From: Acidobacteriota bacterium
GTDB lineage: Bacteria; Acidobacteriota; Vicinamibacteria; Vicinamibacterales; UBA2999
Assembly: GCA_020851835.1 (NCBI GenBank)
Contig: JADZBZ010000518.1
Coordinates: 1-5,882 of the forward strand
Length of the DNA stretch: 5,882 nucleotides
Direction of reading: 5' to 3'
The notes under the pieces: model-generated
The model's database searches: none
What the model was told of the DNA's origin: nothing
What the model saw: the letters and a program-made list of their open reading frames with translations, nothing else
Translations under genes and position numbers: made by a program
Part shown: positions 1-5,882 of the stretch, piece by piece
Numbering within the stretch: position 1 is the first letter of the stretch
Layout of the letters: the number at the start of each line of letters is the position of its first letter

Positions 1-2485
<2,485 letters not shown>

Positions 2486-2491
2486 GGATTC

Positions 2492-5882
<3,391 letters not shown>

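Noticed and set aside
2486..2491. A possible promoter, terminator or attenuator between rpoB and rpoC
   Set aside because: Only six bases lie between the stop and the next start. No hairpin with a T-run and no AT-rich promoter-like stretch is visible around the junction.

Overview
This window is ordinary housekeeping DNA. It carries the 3' two-thirds of rpoB (RNA polymerase beta subunit) followed directly by the 5' four-fifths of rpoC (beta' subunit), both on the + strand. There is no RNA gene, mobile element, CRISPR array or unexplained gap, and I see no undescribed system.

Layout: rpoB is open from base 1, cut by the window edge at the equivalent of E. coli beta residue 545, and ends with TGA at 2483-2485. 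Six bases follow, then rpoC starts with ATG at 2492. It stays open to base 5882, where it is cut at residue 1130 of about 1400. Together they are the rpoBC part of the usual ribosomal-protein/RNA polymerase operon. No promoter or terminator is visible between them, so co-transcription is expected. Beta and beta' form the two pincers of RNA polymerase. The beta' active-site aspartates, both beta' zinc sites, the bridge helix and the trigger loop are intact, as are the substrate-contacting residues of beta. The enzyme should be functional.

Organism: base composition is GC-rich, with codons ending mostly in G or C; TTA, CTA and TCA codons are almost absent from rpoC. Beta' carries the SI3 insertion inside the trigger loop, which argues against Actinobacteria, Firmicutes and Thermus. 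Beta has a roughly 43-residue insertion after the YRKV motif that E. coli lacks, but is missing a roughly 54-residue stretch that E. coli has. This mixture suggests a GC-rich Gram-negative outside Gammaproteobacteria. My best guess is Acidobacteriota (Vicinamibacteria-like), with Myxococcota-type deltaproteobacteria as the alternative. This rests on remembered family features and is not proven here.

The points worth a second look are the lineage-specific insertions and deletions, the apparent loss of ppGpp site 1 residues in beta', and the fact that rpoB and rpoC lie in the same reading frame separated only by one stop codon and two sense codons.
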